Positions 1 through 10,408 of a stretch of DNA of 64,000 nt are shown here, piece after piece; within the stretch, counting starts at the first letter, position 1, and each line of letters starts with the position of its first letter. The DNA is from Bacillus sp. 123MFChir2 (GTDB taxonomy: Bacteria; Bacillota; Bacilli; Bacillales; Bacillaceae_G), in NCBI RefSeq assembly GCF_000383235.1, contig NZ_KB910924.1:124001-188000 (forward strand), in the 5' to 3' direction. The position numbers and the translations under genes were made by a program. The notes beneath the pieces were generated by a model. It ran no database searches. It was given only the letters and a program-made list of their open reading frames with translations, and was not told the DNA's origin.

Positions 1-44
1 CCGCTTAGCTTTAATACAACACGATCATATTTTGGCTTACCCAT
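1..44 (-). CDS. pyrH: Uridylate kinase (UMP kinase), 5' end only
   Basis: Only the first 14 or so codons lie in the window; the gene runs off the left edge. The reverse strand reads MGKPKYDRVVLKLSG from an ATG at 44, the usual start of Bacillus PyrH, which phosphorylates UMP to UDP in pyrimidine synthesis. GGAGG lies just upstream (about 51-55 on this strand). Its place after rpsB-tsf agrees with the conserved order rpsB-tsf-pyrH-frr. Identification rests on this short peptide plus context. Confidence 0.85.
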   Translation of the reverse strand, partial: MGKPKYDRVVLKLS

Positions 45-75
45 AATGAACCTCCAGTACTTGCATCTTTATTTT

Positions 76-100
76 AAAAAAGGGAACACAATGTGTCCCC
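76..100 (-). terminator. Intrinsic terminator after tsf
   Basis: GGGGACACA/TGTGTTCCC hairpin with one bulged base, followed on the minus strand by six T's. It lies between the tsf stop and pyrH, so it may only partly terminate or set pyrH expression. Confidence 0.6.
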
Positions 101-109
101 CAATCTTTA

Positions 110-997
110 TTAGTTGTTACCTTTTACTTGGTTCATTACTTCTTCAGCAAAGTTGTCTTCACGTTTTTCGATACCTTCACCAACAGCGTAGCGAACGAAT
201 CCTTTTAATGTTCCGCCTTTAGACTCAACAAACTGACGAACTTTCATATCAGGGTTTTTAACGAATGCTTGGTCAAGTAAGCAAATCTCTTCGAAGAATT
301 TGCCAAGACGACCTTCAACCATTTTCGCAACGATTTTTTCTGGCTTCCCTTCATTTAAAGCTTGTTGTGTTAATACTTGACGCTCATGCTCAACTTCTTC
401 AGCTGTTACAGCATCGCGGTCGATGTATTTAGGATTAACTGCTGCAATGTGCATTGCTACATCTTTAGCAGCTGCTTCATCTGTAGAACCTTCAAGAACT
501 GTTAATACACCAATGCGTCCACCCATGTGTAGGTAAGCACCGAATGCATCAGCATCAGTTTTTGATACGATTTCGAAACGACGAAGTGTAAGTTTTTCAC
601 CAATTTTAGCGATTGCTTCGTTGATGTGCTCTTCTACTGTTTTGCCGCTTGAAATTGTTTGAGCCATAGCTTCTTCAATGTTAGCAGGTTTATTAGTTAA
701 TAAGTGAGCAGCTAATTCTTTAATTAATGTTTGGAAACCTTCGTTTTTCGCAACGAAATCAGTTTCAGAGTTTAATTCTAAGATTAAAGCGTCGTTACCG
801 TTTGCTTCGATGTAAGTTAAACCTTCAGCAGCAATGCGGTCTGCTTTTTTCGCAGCTTTCGCAATACCTTTCTCACGTAAGAAGTCAATTGCTTTCTCCA
901 TGTCACCGTTAGTTTCTGTTAGCGCTTTTTTGCAATCCATCATACCTGCGCCAGTTTTTTCACGAAGTTCTTTTACCATTTGTGCAGTAATTGCCAT
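110..997 (-). CDS. tsf: Translation elongation factor Ts
   Basis: EF-Ts is the nucleotide exchange factor that releases GDP from EF-Tu in the cytoplasm. The 295-residue protein starts [18 protein letters not shown] and has the N-terminal UBA-like segment with the MMDCKKAL motif, followed by the core (SETDFVAKN near residue 80) and dimerization regions. A longer frame exists from an ATG at 1006, but that ATG touches the Shine-Dalgarno (CCTCCT on plus at 1007-1012), so the start at 997 with 9-nt spacing was chosen. It lies directly downstream of rpsB with a hairpin between them, the usual arrangement. Confidence 0.97.
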   Translation of the reverse strand: MAITAQMVKELREKTGAGMMDCKKALTETNGDMEKAIDFLREKGIAKAAKKADRIAAEGLTYIEANGNDALILELNSETDFVAKNEGFQTLIKELAAHLLTNKPANIEEAMAQTISSGKTVEEHINEAIAKIGEKLTLRRFEIVSKTDADAFGAYLHMGGRIGVLTVLEGSTDEAAAKDVAMHIAAVNPKYIDRDAVTAEEVEHERQVLTQQALNEGKPEKIVAKMVEGRLGKFFEEICLLDQAFVKNPDMKVRQFVESKGGTLKGFVRYAVGEGIEKREDNFAEEVMNQVKGNN

Positions 998-1030
998 GCT
1001 TTTCATCCTCCTAAAATATGTATATACCTT

Positions 1031-1068
1031 AAAAAAGGTGATAAAAGGCCTACCCCCTTATCACCTTT
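1031..1068 (-). terminator. Hairpin/attenuator between rpsB and tsf
   Basis: An 11-bp perfect inverted repeat (1034-1044 with 1058-1068) is followed on the minus strand by a T-run. Because tsf has no clear promoter of its own here, it probably gives partial read-through and sets the S2:EF-Ts ratio. Confidence 0.65.
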
Positions 1069-1077
1069 CTAAATTTG

Positions 1078-1895
<818 letters not shown>

Positions 1896-1902
1896 ACTGA
1901 CA

Positions 1903-1931
1903 ACTATATCACAACAAAATATCACAATCAA
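1903..1931 (-). promoter_or_regulatory. SigA-type promoter of rpsB
   Basis: On the minus strand, TTGATT (1931-1926), a 17-nt spacer and TATAGT (1908-1903). Spacing is optimal and it points at rpsB across the leader. Confidence 0.6.
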
Positions 1932-2086
1932 GTCGAAAATACATACATTGTGAAACTTTCTTTTTCATTGCTCTTTTTTGCTATGAAATCATTACTCACT
2001 CTTTATAACATTCCCATTTTTCATTCTTTTTACGCTAGTATTCCACTGAAAAGAATAGTTTTATGTCAATTTTTTAATAGGGATTT

Positions 2087-2279
2087 ATGTATGAATCCCT
2101 TTTGATTTTTCAAAACAGAGATTACTGCTATGAAAAAAGAACCTGCACTGGCTTACTCTCTAGTTTTCACTGCGCATGCGGCAGAAAAAGGCCCTGACCG
2201 CTTCTATGCACGGCCAGTTCCTCTTCCCTCCCCTAAAAAGGGGGTTTATATCCATTTTTTAACTTGTATTTATATATGC
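2087..2279 (+). repeat. bcr1-like repeat, copy 1
   Basis: About 190 bp between codY and rpsB. It shares with the other copies the AT-rich 5' end, an 'ACTGCTATG' segment, the core GGCCCTGACCGCTTCTATG (from about 2190) with a following GGCCAG, and an AT-rich tail ending in TATATA. bcr1 is a known B. cereus-group interspersed repeat; this assignment is from memory of that family plus the copies in this window. Confidence 0.75.
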
Positions 2280-2288
2280 TACTCCTAC

Positions 2289-2325
2289 TAAAAAAAGCTC
2301 TTCTGCATTACACAGGAGAGCTTTT
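2289..2325 (-). terminator. Intrinsic terminator of the codY operon
   Basis: Stem AAAAGCTCT/AGAGCTTTT with inner CTG/CAG pairs and a T-run on the minus strand, 13 bp past the codY stop. Confidence 0.8.
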
Positions 2326-2337
2326 AGTCTATTGAAA

Positions 2338-3117
2338 TTAGTTTGTTTTTAGTTTCGCAAGCTCATGTAAAAACTTGTCATTTAATACTTTGATGTATGT
2401 TCCTTTCATACCTAAAGAACGAGACTCAATTACACCAGCACTTTCTAACTTACGAAGTGCGTTTACAATTACAGAACGTGTAATACCTACACGATCAGCA
2501 ATTTTACTTGCAACAAGTAAACCTTCTGTTCCATTTAACTCTTCAAAAATATGTTCAATTGCTTCTAGTTCACTGTATGATAATGAGCTAATTGCCATTT
2601 GTACAACCGCTTTACTACGTGCTTCTTCTTCAATTTCTTCCGCTTTTTCACGTAGAATTTCCATACCTACTACAGTAGAACTATATTCAGCAAGAATTAA
2701 ATCATCATCTAAAAACTCTTGACCAAGACGTGCTAATACTAATGTACCTAGACGCTCACCACCACCAACGATTGGTACAATAGTTGTTAAACCTTGACCA
2801 AATAATTCTCTGTTTTCTACAGGGAACGCTGTATACTCACTGTTTACTTCTAAGTTTGGAGATGTTTCAGTTACATTGAATAAGTTCTTTGTATATTCTT
2901 CTGGGAACTGACGCTCCGCAAGCATTTGTTTCATGCGCTCGTTTTCGATTTGTTGGTGAATTGCATATCCTAATAATTTTCCGCGACGACTTACAATAAA
3001 CACGTTCGCTTCAATTACTTCACACATCGTGTCAGCCATTTCTCTAAAGTTTACTGGTTTTCCTGCTGCGCTCTGTAATAACGCATTTAATTTTCTTGTT
3101 TTTGCTAATAATTCCAT
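2338..3117 (-). CDS. codY: GTP/branched-chain amino acid-sensing global repressor CodY
   Basis: CodY represses nitrogen, amino-acid, competence and virulence genes when GTP and Ile/Leu/Val are plentiful. The 259 residues have the GAF sensor domain (about 1-155; ligand-pocket region around R61, F71 and YTAFPV at 95-100) and a C-terminal winged helix with recognition segment at about 203-228 ([20 protein letters not shown]). Length is exact for the family. It is last in the xerC-hslV-hslU-codY cluster, as in B. subtilis. In B. subtilis a large flagellar operon follows codY; here a repeat and rpsB follow instead. Confidence 0.98.
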   Translation of the reverse strand: MELLAKTRKLNALLQSAAGKPVNFREMADTMCEVIEANVFIVSRRGKLLGYAIHQQIENERMKQMLAERQFPEEYTKNLFNVTETSPNLEVNSEYTAFPVENRELFGQGLTTIVPIVGGGERLGTLVLARLGQEFLDDDLILAEYSSTVVGMEILREKAEEIEEEARSKAVVQMAISSLSYSELEAIEHIFEELNGTEGLLVASKIADRVGITRSVIVNALRKLESAGVIESRSLGMKGTYIKVLNDKFLHELAKLKTN

Positions 3118-3193
3118 TTCTAAATTTCCTCCTACACATTATTCACATAGTTTTAATCACTTGGAAACTAGGGCGAGTCACCTGATGATACTA

Positions 3194-4591
3194 TTACAAA
3201 ATAAACTGGCTCACATCTTTATTTTTAGCAATCGTCGCTAATTTTTCCTCTACATACTGAGGTGTTATCGTTATCTTTTCTAACGTAATTTCAGATGCTT
3301 CAAACGATAAATCTTCAAGAAGTTTTTCCATAATGGTATGAAGCCTTCTTGCTCCAATATTATCTGTGTCTTGATTGACTTGATAGGCAATCTCGGCAAT
3401 CTTACGAATAGCTTCGTCAGAAAATTCAATTTCTATACCTTCAGTTTCCAATAATGCTATATATTGTTTTACTAAAGCATTATCTGGTTCTACAAGAATT
3501 TTCACGAAATCGTCCGCTGTCAATTTCGTCAATTCTACACGAATCGGGAATCTTCCTTGCAGTTCCGGAATTAAATCTGACGGCTTTGACATATGAAAAG
3601 CACCCGCTGCAATGAATAAAACATAATCCGTTCTTATCGGTCCATATTTTGTCACAACAGTCGATCCTTCCACAATCGGTAAGATGTCTCGCTGCACGCC
3701 TTCACGTGATACATCAACACTATTCGATTGTTTACCAGCAATTTTGTCAATCTCATCAATAAAAATAATCCCAAGTTGTTCAGCACGATAAACGGCTTCT
3801 TGTGTAACTTCATCCATATCAATTAAGCGCTGTGCTTCTTCATTTGTCAAGACTTTTCTTGCTTCTTTTACAGAAAGTTTACGTTTTTTTGTTTTTTTCG
3901 GCATAAAACTTCCAAGTGCATCTTGAAAATTCATACCCATCTGTTCCATTCCTGTACCTTGGAGCATATCGAACATAGATGATTGCTGTTCTGTCACTTC
4001 AATCGTAATCAATTCATCTTCGAGCAAACCAGCAGCAAGCTGTTTTTCTACTTCTTTTCGTTTTTGCTCTACTTCTCTCTCATCCTGTTTTTCCGTTGTT
4101 GGAGCGGTGTTTTGATTTTGATATCCACCAAACAACATTTCTAACGGATTTTTAAATCCTGATTCTTTTTGTTTATGCGGCACTAAAATTTCAACAATTC
4201 GTTGATTAGCTTGCTCTTCTGCTTTGTCTTTAACATGAATCATTTTTTCTTCTTTTACAATTCGAACGGAAGTCTCTACAAGATCACGAACCATAGATTC
4301 AACATCACGACCAACATAACCTACTTCTGTAAACTTTGTTGCCTCTACTTTAATAAAAGGAGCACCAACAAGCTTTGCAATACGACGCGCCACTTCTGTT
4401 TTTCCGACCCCTGTCGGTCCAATCATTAAAATATTTTTTGGTGCAATTTCATCGCGAAGTCCTTCTGCCAATTTACTGCGGCGATAACGATTTCTAAGTG
4501 CCACTGCAACTGCTTTTTTCGCATCTTTTTGACCGATAATATATTGATCTAATTTTTCTACAATTTGTCGCGGAGTAAAATGTAAATGCAT
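3194..4591 (-). CDS. hslU: ATP-dependent protease ATPase subunit HslU (ClpY)
   Basis: AAA+ unfoldase that feeds substrates to the HslV peptidase. In the 465 residues, Walker A GPTGVGKT is at 58-65, the pore loop GYVGRD is near 92-97, and Walker B ([10 protein letters not shown]) and the C-terminal sensor domain with [15 protein letters not shown] follow. The variable I-domain (about 130-200) contains [16 protein letters not shown] and differs from the B. cereus/B. anthracis sequence I remember, while the flanks are nearly identical. It starts 22 bp after the hslV stop; codY lies 76 bp downstream. Confidence 0.97.
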   Translation of the reverse strand: MHLHFTPRQIVEKLDQYIIGQKDAKKAVAVALRNRYRRSKLAEGLRDEIAPKNILMIGPTGVGKTEVARRIAKLVGAPFIKVEATKFTEVGYVGRDVESMVRDLVETSVRIVKEEKMIHVKDKAEEQANQRIVEILVPHKQKESGFKNPLEMLFGGYQNQNTAPTTEKQDEREVEQKRKEVEKQLAAGLLEDELITIEVTEQQSSMFDMLQGTGMEQMGMNFQDALGSFMPKKTKKRKLSVKEARKVLTNEEAQRLIDMDEVTQEAVYRAEQLGIIFIDEIDKIAGKQSNSVDVSREGVQRDILPIVEGSTVVTKYGPIRTDYVLFIAAGAFHMSKPSDLIPELQGRFPIRVELTKLTADDFVKILVEPDNALVKQYIALLETEGIEIEFSDEAIRKIAEIAYQVNQDTDNIGARRLHTIMEKLLEDLSFEASEITLEKITITPQYVEEKLATIAKNKDVSQFIL

Positions 4592-4613
4592 TTAAAATGC
4601 CTCCCTTACAGTT

Positions 4614-5156
4614 CTACAGTTCTTCTACAATAATATTTTCATTTGTATATACGCAAATATTGCTAGCGATTTCTAAACTCGCCTTTGCAATTTCTCTTGC
4701 TGTGAAATGAGAACCTGCATGTTGTTTTAAAGCGCGCCCTGCCGCAAGTGCGTAATGCCCACCAGAACCAATTGCTAAAATGCCATCATCAGGTTCAATC
4801 ACTTCACCCGTTCCTGAAACAAGCAACAGCGTATTTTTATCCATAACAATTAACATTGCCTCTAGTTGGCGAAGCATCTTATCCCCCCGCCACTGCTTTG
4901 CCATTTCTACTGAAGCTCGCTGTAAATTACCATTGTATTCTTCAAGCTTCCCTTCAAACATCTCAAATAATGTAAAAGCATCAGCCACAGAACCTGCAAA
5001 ACCAGCTAACACTTTGCCATGAAATAATTTTCGAACTTTACGAGCTGTATGCTTCATAACGACAGCATTTCCAAGCGTAACTTGCCCGTCACCAGCCATT
5101 GCACATTCTCCATTATGGTGAATCGCAAATATTGTTGTAGCATGGAAGTTTCCCAT
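4614..5156 (-). CDS. hslV: HslV (ClpQ) peptidase subunit
   Basis: Proteasome-like peptidase that forms a double hexamer capped by HslU. It has 180 residues from the ATG at 5156 ([16 protein letters not shown]), chosen because AAAGGAG lies 8-9 nt upstream; the open frame extends 26 codons further without support. [15 protein letters not shown], near the C-terminal third, is typical. The conserved TTIFA segment begins at residue 7, not directly after Met. The B. subtilis orthologue is reported to use an N-terminal Ser after Met removal; here residue 2 is Gly (see findings). Confidence 0.95.
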   Translation of the reverse strand: MGNFHATTIFAIHHNGECAMAGDGQVTLGNAVVMKHTARKVRKLFHGKVLAGFAGSVADAFTLFEMFEGKLEEYNGNLQRASVEMAKQWRGDKMLRQLEAMLIVMDKNTLLLVSGTGEVIEPDDGILAIGSGGHYALAAGRALKQHAGSHFTAREIAKASLEIASNICVYTNENIIVEEL

Positions 5157-5234
5157 AGAAAAAACTCCTTTATTTGTTTTTATCCCGCTATTCGTAGGCA
5201 GTAATACTCCCACCTCAAAATTCGGTGAAAACAT

Positions 5235-5476
5235 TGTCCAGTTCCAGTGGCTAGAATGTTCGGTGACTTCACTTCTTCCTACGAGGTAAAAAACACCTCT
5301 TCGTCAGAAGATCCATCCCCCTCACATTCTGGACGAGCCACTTCCACTTTTCTTTGTTGTCCAGCTCTAGCGGCTAGAATCTCCGGTCGTTTCGCCCCCT
5401 CGGACGAGGCAAAAAGCGCCTCTCTGCCTTGGGCGTGGGCGTCCTGCGATTCTGAGCGAGCCGCTTCCGCTTTTCT
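5235..5476 (+). repeat. Two diverged tandem copies of a ~120-bp GC-richer repeat
   Basis: Copy one starts TGTCCAGTTCCAGTGGCTAG at 5235; copy two starts TGTCCAGCTCTAGCGGCTAG at 5358 (period 123 bp). Both end with GAGC/GACGAGCC(A/G)CTTCC(A/G)CTTTTCTT. They differ at many positions, and the second is clearly richer in G+C than flanking DNA. An 83-codon open frame crosses them but has no ribosome binding site or recognizable protein. Related sequences are, to my knowledge, common between Bacillus genes. Confidence 0.65.
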
Positions 5477-5489
5477 TAAGAAGTTAGGT

Positions 5490-5586
5490 GGGAGATAAAC
5501 TGCCCGTAAAAGCCCGATTGGTGAAAGCTAACTATTAGTGATTAAGAAGAAGAATCCCCTCCACCGATAGTAGTTTCACTTTATAA
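5490..5586 (+). repeat. Family B repeat, copy 1 (ends GTTTCACTTTAT)
   Basis: Shares ACTGCCCGTAAAAGCCCGAT and GTTTCACTTTAT (5573-5584) with the copy at 20.6 kb, and the inverted form with 44.7 kb. It fills the gap between the tandem repeat and the xerC stop. Confidence 0.65.
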
Positions 5587-5600
5587 CTTTTAAAAGCAAT

Positions 5601-6506
5601 TTATGCGCGAGGATGGTGCATCATGTAAACCGAGCGTAATCTTTCTTTTGAGACGTGCGTATAAATTTGTGTCGCCGATAAATTTTCATGTCCTAATAAT
5701 TCTTGTATAGCCCTTAAATCCGCCCCTTCATTTAACATATGGGTTGCAAATGTATGTCTTAACATATGCGGACTTATATGCATTGTAAGGGATGTTTTTT
5801 TTATTAGTTCATTTAAAATATATCGAACCCCTCGATCAGTTAGCCGTGTGCCTTTCGCATTTAAAAACACCATTTGAGAGTGTTCTTGCGATTTTTTTTC
5901 CAATTGTTTTCTCCCATTTTCTATGTAAGTTAGTAAAGCATCTTGTGCATAACTACCGAAAGGAACATAGCGTTGTTTCTTTCCTTTTCCCATCACCAAA
6001 ATTGTACCTGTTGAAAAGTCAATATCCGTAAGCTGAAGCTGCACGAATTCGCTCACACGAATACCTGTCGCATACATAAGTTCCAATAAAGCTTGATCTC
6101 GTTGCCCTAGTGGTTTAGAAATATCCGAAACTTCAAATAACTTTTCTAATTCTTCATTGTACAAAAATTTCGGAATTGACCATTCTTTTTTTGGGAGCGC
6201 GGCAAGTGCAAATGGATTATCTCCCCGATATCCTTCACGCATCAAGAAGCGATACAGACTCCGCAAACTCGAGATTTTTCGCGCTACAGACTTCCTTGCT
6301 AACTTTTCATTATGCAAAGTTGTTAAATATAAACGAACATCAGCATACGTAACATCCTCAAAAGTCAAAATACCTTCTCGCTTCATAAATTGTACAAAAT
6401 GTTCTATATCGTTTTGATAACTTGCAATTGTATATTTTGAATAATTTCTTTCAATTTGTAAATATCCGACGAATAATTGTAACATTTTATTCACATCTTC
6501 ATTCAT
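5601..6506 (-). CDS. xerC: Tyrosine recombinase XerC (CodV)
   Basis: Site-specific recombinase that, with its partner, resolves chromosome dimers at dif. From the ATG at 6506 it has 301 residues; a GTG at 6515 is in frame but overlaps the Shine-Dalgarno GAGGTG, so the ATG was preferred. The SAM-like DNA-binding N-domain spans about 8-95. All catalytic residues are present: R150, K174, H247, R250, H273 and Y282 (IYTH). Being next to trmFO/topA and hslV is the standard Bacillus context, so this is the housekeeping recombinase and not a mobile-element integrase. Confidence 0.96.
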   Translation of the reverse strand: MNEDVNKMLQLFVGYLQIERNYSKYTIASYQNDIEHFVQFMKREGILTFEDVTYADVRLYLTTLHNEKLARKSVARKISSLRSLYRFLMREGYRGDNPFALAALPKKEWSIPKFLYNEELEKLFEVSDISKPLGQRDQALLELMYATGIRVSEFVQLQLTDIDFSTGTILVMGKGKKQRYVPFGSYAQDALLTYIENGRKQLEKKSQEHSQMVFLNAKGTRLTDRGVRYILNELIKKTSLTMHISPHMLRHTFATHMLNEGADLRAIQELLGHENLSATQIYTHVSKERLRSVYMMHHPRA

Positions 6507-6571
6507 TCTCTTCACCTCAATAAAGGCTACTAAATCGTATCACAATTTAGTAGCCTTTGCAAGAAACTTGA

Positions 6572-7876
6572 CTAAATATTTACAAAATTTTGAATTGTTT
6601 CTAATGCGCGATTTGCATACGCTTCATTACGCTCTTGCTTCTTTTTAATTTTCTTTTCTAGCGGTGCAAATAGCCCAAAATTGGCATTCATCGGTTGGAA
6701 ATTTTTCACATTCGTCGTTGTAATGTAATTCGCCATACTTCCCATTGCTGTTACTGCTGGTAAAACAACTGGTTCTTCACTTTTCACAAGCCGAGCTGCA
6801 TTTATACCTGCTAATAAGCCCGAAGCAGCTGATTCTACGTATCCCTCTACTCCAGTCATTTGTCCTGCAAAGAATAAATCATCACGATTTTTATATTGGT
6901 ACGTTGGACGAAGTAATTTCGGTGAATTAATAAATGTATTACGATGCATTACACCATAGCGTACGATTTCTGCATTTTCTAATCCAGGAATCAATTGTAA
7001 CACTTCTTTTTGCGGTCCCCACTTTAAGTGTGTTTGGAAACCGACAATATTGTATAACGTTCCTGCTGCATCATCTTGACGTAATTGTACAACAGCATAC
7101 GGTGTTTTCCCTGTTTTTGGGTCCTCTAATCCGACTGGCTTCATCGGCCCAAAGACTAAAGTTTGTCTACCGCGGCTTGCCATGACTTCTACTGGCATAC
7201 ACCCTTCAAAGAAAATTTCTTTCTCAAATTCTTTTAACGGCACTGTTTCCGCAGCAATTAACGCATCATAAAAACGGTTAAATTCTTCCTCTGTCATCGG
7301 GCAGTTTAAATATGCTGCTTCCCCTTTGTCATAACGGGATTTTAAATATACTTTCTCCATATCAATGCTATCTTTTTCTACAATTGGCGCTGCTGCATCA
7401 TAGAAGTAAAAATAATCCTCACCTGTTAGCTCTTTCAGTTGCGATGCTAGACTCGGTGAAGTAAGAGGGCCCGTTGCAATAACAGTAGGTCCTTCTGGGA
7501 TTTCTGTAATTTCTTCATTCATTACCGTCACGTTCGGATGATTTTTCACATATTCCGTTACTTTAGTCGCAAATTCATGACGGTCAACAGCTAGCGCACC
7601 ACCTGCTGGCACAGAACATTCGTCTGCCGCACGAATAATAACAGAATCCATACGACGCATTTCTTCTTTAATTACACCAACTGCGTTCGTTAATGTATTT
7701 GCGCGAAGCGAGTTACTGCATACAAGCTCAGCAAATTTATCCGTATGATGAGCTGGTGTTTGTTTTACCGGTCGCATTTCATATAATCTTACTTGGACCC
7801 CGCGCTTTGCAATTTGATAAGCCGCTTCACTTCCCGCAAGACCTGCACCAATTACGTTTACTACTTGTGTTGTCAT
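6572..7876 (-). CDS. trmFO: tRNA (uracil-5-)-methyltransferase TrmFO
   Basis: Folate/FAD-dependent enzyme that makes m5U54 in the tRNA T-loop using methylene-tetrahydrofolate. 434 residues from the ATG at 7876 ([20 protein letters not shown], dinucleotide-binding fold), with AAGGTGAG as ribosome binding site; three extra upstream codons were rejected. Family motifs visible are [11 protein letters not shown] (near 53), a central catalytic region, and [17 protein letters not shown] near 340. It lies between topA and xerC, as in other Bacilli. Confidence 0.97.
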   Translation of the reverse strand: MTTQVVNVIGAGLAGSEAAYQIAKRGVQVRLYEMRPVKQTPAHHTDKFAELVCSNSLRANTLTNAVGVIKEEMRRMDSVIIRAADECSVPAGGALAVDRHEFATKVTEYVKNHPNVTVMNEEITEIPEGPTVIATGPLTSPSLASQLKELTGEDYFYFYDAAAPIVEKDSIDMEKVYLKSRYDKGEAAYLNCPMTEEEFNRFYDALIAAETVPLKEFEKEIFFEGCMPVEVMASRGRQTLVFGPMKPVGLEDPKTGKTPYAVVQLRQDDAAGTLYNIVGFQTHLKWGPQKEVLQLIPGLENAEIVRYGVMHRNTFINSPKLLRPTYQYKNRDDLFFAGQMTGVEGYVESAASGLLAGINAARLVKSEEPVVLPAVTAMGSMANYITTTNVKNFQPMNANFGLFAPLEKKIKKKQERNEAYANRALETIQNFVNI

Positions 7877-7904
7877 GTATCTCACCTTTCTTTTTGCATT
7901 TCCC

Positions 7905-7935
7905 GAAAAAAATGTGAGCTGGTAGGCTCACATTT
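7905..7935 (-). terminator. Terminator overlapping the topA stop codon
   Basis: Perfect 10-bp stem AAATGTGAGC (7910-7919) / GCTCACATTT (7926-7935) followed on minus by a T-run. The topA stop (7928-7930) lies inside the stem, so termination is placed before trmFO. Confidence 0.75.
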
Positions 7936-10006
7936 GTTGTTCTTCTTCATAATCACAAGAAATACACTGTACTTGAACGCCTTTTTTCAACTTCTTCTCA
8001 ACAAGCATACCTTCGCACTTTGGACATTTTCGACCAATCGGTTTATCCCAAGAAACAAAGTCACACTCTGGATATGTACCACAACCGTAAAAAAGACGTT
8101 TCTTTTTGTTGCTTCGTCGTTCAATAATTTGTCCTTCATTACATTTTGGGCATGTAACACCGATTTCTTTTACAATCGGTTTTGTATTTCGGCAATCTGG
8201 AAAATTAGAACAAGCCATGAACTTTCCGAATTTACCCATTTTGAAGACCATTGGATGACCGCACAGTTCACAGTCTTCCCCAGCAGGTTCATCTTTAATT
8301 TCTACTTCGCGCATTTCTTTCTCTGCTTTTTCCAAACGCGGCTCAAACTCTTGGTAGAAATCATCGACAATTTGTACCCAATTCGCGTTTCCCTCTTCCA
8401 CTTCATCAAGATTTTTCTCCATATTAGCTGTAAACTCAATGTTAATAATTTCAGGGAAAAACTCTAAAATAAGTTCGGTTACAATTCCGCCAAGTTCAGT
8501 CGGAACAAATCGCTTATTGTCTAATCCTACATACCCACGTTTTTGAATTGTCTCTAGCGTCGGTACATATGTAGACGGTCTACCAATTCCCAGTTCCTCT
8601 AACGTTTTTACTAAACGTGCCTCTGTATAACGCGGTGGCGGCTGTGTGAAGTGCTGTTTTGGTTCGACATCTTTAGAAAAGACCGTTTCTCCTATATCTA
8701 GATGCGGTAACATTTTATCCTTCTCTTCTGTCCCGTCATCTTTCGATTCCACGTACACCTTCATAAATCCTGGGAACTTCACAACAGATCCATGTGCACG
8801 AAATTGAACAGAATTGTTTATCAGTGTAGCTGTAACAGTATCCATTATAGCTGATGCCATTTGACTTGCAACAAATCGCTCCCAAATCAGTTTATATAAA
8901 CGATATTGGTCACGGCTCAAATAACTTTTTAGTTCATCAGGCTTACGCAAAACAGATGACGGACGAATCGCTTCATGCGCATCTTGTGCTTTTGCTTTTT
9001 TCGATTCTTTCTTTTTTTGTGCTCCTATGTAGTCTGCACCAAATGCTTCTTCAATATAAGAACGTGCTTCTTGCTGTGCCGTTTCTGAAATTCTCGTTGA
9101 ATCCGTTCTCATATAGGTAATTAATCCAACTGTCCCTTGCTTTCCAATATCAATACCTTCATAAAGCTGCTGTGCAAGCATCATCGTTTTCTTCGCTCGC
9201 ATATTTAACTTTCTTGCAGCTTCTTGTTGCAGAGAAGATGTCGTAAACGGTAATGCCGAATTACGTTTACGCTCTTTTTTCGTTACATTTTCAACTGAAA
9301 ACGCATTTTCTCGCATTTTTTCAATGATTTCATTTACTTGTTGTTCATTTGTTAATTCAACTTTTTCCCCGTTTATTCCATAAAAGGCCGCTTCAAACGT
9401 CTCTTTCCCTTTTACAAATTCAGTTTTAATTGTCCAGAATTCTTCTGGTATAAACGCTTGAATTTCTTTTTCGCGTTCTATAATTAAGCGAACTGCAACA
9501 GACTGCACACGACCTGCACTTAATCCTTTTTTTACTTTCTTCCATAATAAAGGACTAATATTATAACCAACAAGTCTATCAAGTACACGTCTTGCTTGCT
9601 GTGCATCCACTAAATCCATATTAATTGCACGAGGATGTTTAAAAGATTCTTTAATAGCATCTTTGGTAATTTCATTAAATACAACTCGGCAATCCGACTC
9701 CACATCTACGTTCAGCGTATTTGCTAAATGCCAAGCAATCGCTTCTCCTTCGCGATCTGGATCGGCTGCAAGATACACTTTTTTCACTTTTTTTGCCGCT
9801 GTTTTCAAATCTTTTAAAACAGGCCCTTTACCACGAATGGTAATATACTTCGGGGTGAAGTTATTTTTCACATCTATCCCCGTTTGGCTTTTAGGTAAAT
9901 CGCGAACATGGCCCATTGACGCGACTACTTTGTATTTTTTTCCTAAATATTTTTCAATGGTTTTCGCCTTAGAAGGCGACTCCACGATTACAAGGTAATC
10001 TGACAT
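7928..10006 (-). CDS. topA: DNA topoisomerase I
   Basis: Type IA topoisomerase that relaxes negative supercoils. The 692 residues contain the Toprim domain (E9 in VESPSKAKT, metal motif DPDRE at 82-86), the active tyrosine Y298 in [11 protein letters not shown], and three C-terminal four-cysteine zinc ribbons (from about 590: [42 protein letters not shown]). AGGAGG-like signal just upstream of the ATG at 10006. It lies between trmFO and dprA, the usual place. Confidence 0.98.
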   Translation of the reverse strand: MSDYLVIVESPSKAKTIEKYLGKKYKVVASMGHVRDLPKSQTGIDVKNNFTPKYITIRGKGPVLKDLKTAAKKVKKVYLAADPDREGEAIAWHLANTLNVDVESDCRVVFNEITKDAIKESFKHPRAINMDLVDAQQARRVLDRLVGYNISPLLWKKVKKGLSAGRVQSVAVRLIIEREKEIQAFIPEEFWTIKTEFVKGKETFEAAFYGINGEKVELTNEQQVNEIIEKMRENAFSVENVTKKERKRNSALPFTTSSLQQEAARKLNMRAKKTMMLAQQLYEGIDIGKQGTVGLITYMRTDSTRISETAQQEARSYIEEAFGADYIGAQKKKESKKAKAQDAHEAIRPSSVLRKPDELKSYLSRDQYRLYKLIWERFVASQMASAIMDTVTATLINNSVQFRAHGSVVKFPGFMKVYVESKDDGTEEKDKMLPHLDIGETVFSKDVEPKQHFTQPPPRYTEARLVKTLEELGIGRPSTYVPTLETIQKRGYVGLDNKRFVPTELGGIVTELILEFFPEIINIEFTANMEKNLDEVEEGNANWVQIVDDFYQEFEPRLEKAEKEMREVEIKDEPAGEDCELCGHPMVFKMGKFGKFMACSNFPDCRNTKPIVKEIGVTCPKCNEGQIIERRSNKKKRLFYGCGTYPECDFVSWDKPIGRKCPKCEGMLVEKKLKKGVQVQCISCDYEEEQQM

Positions 10007-10019
10007 GCTAGTGCCTCCT

Positions 10020-10200
10020 TAAGAGGTGGATTCAAGTCTACATCTTTATTCACACAAAAGCTCCTTCCTCAAAGTTTCTAAAACTTTTTGGACGGATTAT
10101 TGACTAATATTATTGATTTATCTCATTTTTGTCAATCAACAATGAATATAACATACAGTGACTATCTACTATTTGTCAATAATTGTTTAATAAAAAACAT
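10020..10200. other. topA upstream region, no gene
   Basis: AT-rich spacer upstream of topA. I see no ORF and no promoter strong enough to name, though it must carry the topA promoter. A bcr1-like repeat follows. Confidence 0.5.
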
Positions 10201-10203
10201 GAA

Positions 10204-10408
10204 ATATACTGTATAAATTCAATTTAAAAAAGATATAAAACCCATTCTTTTTAGGTGGGCGGGAGCATCTGGCCATGCATAGGAGCGGTCAGGGCCTTTA
10301 TTTGCCACATGCGTGCTTCAAAACACAAGGTAGATAGCAAGTACATACTCTTTTTTTCTGCATAGCAGTAATCTATATGTCGAAAAATTAAAATGGATTC
10401 ATATTATA
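10204..10408 (-). repeat. bcr1-like repeat, copy 2, running into the dprA 3' end
   Basis: The only copy of the nine oriented on the minus strand. Minus-strand core GGCCCTGACCGCTCCTATG, followed by TGGCCAGATGCTC. Its 5' end, ATGAATCCATTTTAATTTTT then CGACATATAG, matches copy 7 (48.5 kb) and includes the dprA stop codon at 10388. Confidence 0.8.

Noticed and set aside
2500-3300. Search for a CodY box (AATTTTCWGAAAATT) around codY and in the main gaps
   Set aside because: No sequence close enough to the consensus was found by eye.
5247-5498. 83-codon open frame on plus between hslV and xerC
   Set aside because: Runs through the tandem repeat units, no ribosome binding site, composition dictated by the repeat.
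5601-6506. Tyrosine recombinase as sign of an integrated mobile element
   Set aside because: Sequence and neighbours (trmFO, hslV, codY) are those of housekeeping XerC; no attachment sites or phage genes nearby.
7793-8467. 224-codon open frame on plus opposite topA/trmFO
   Set aside because: Antisense to two well-identified genes, Phe/Cys-rich shadow translation, no ribosome binding site.
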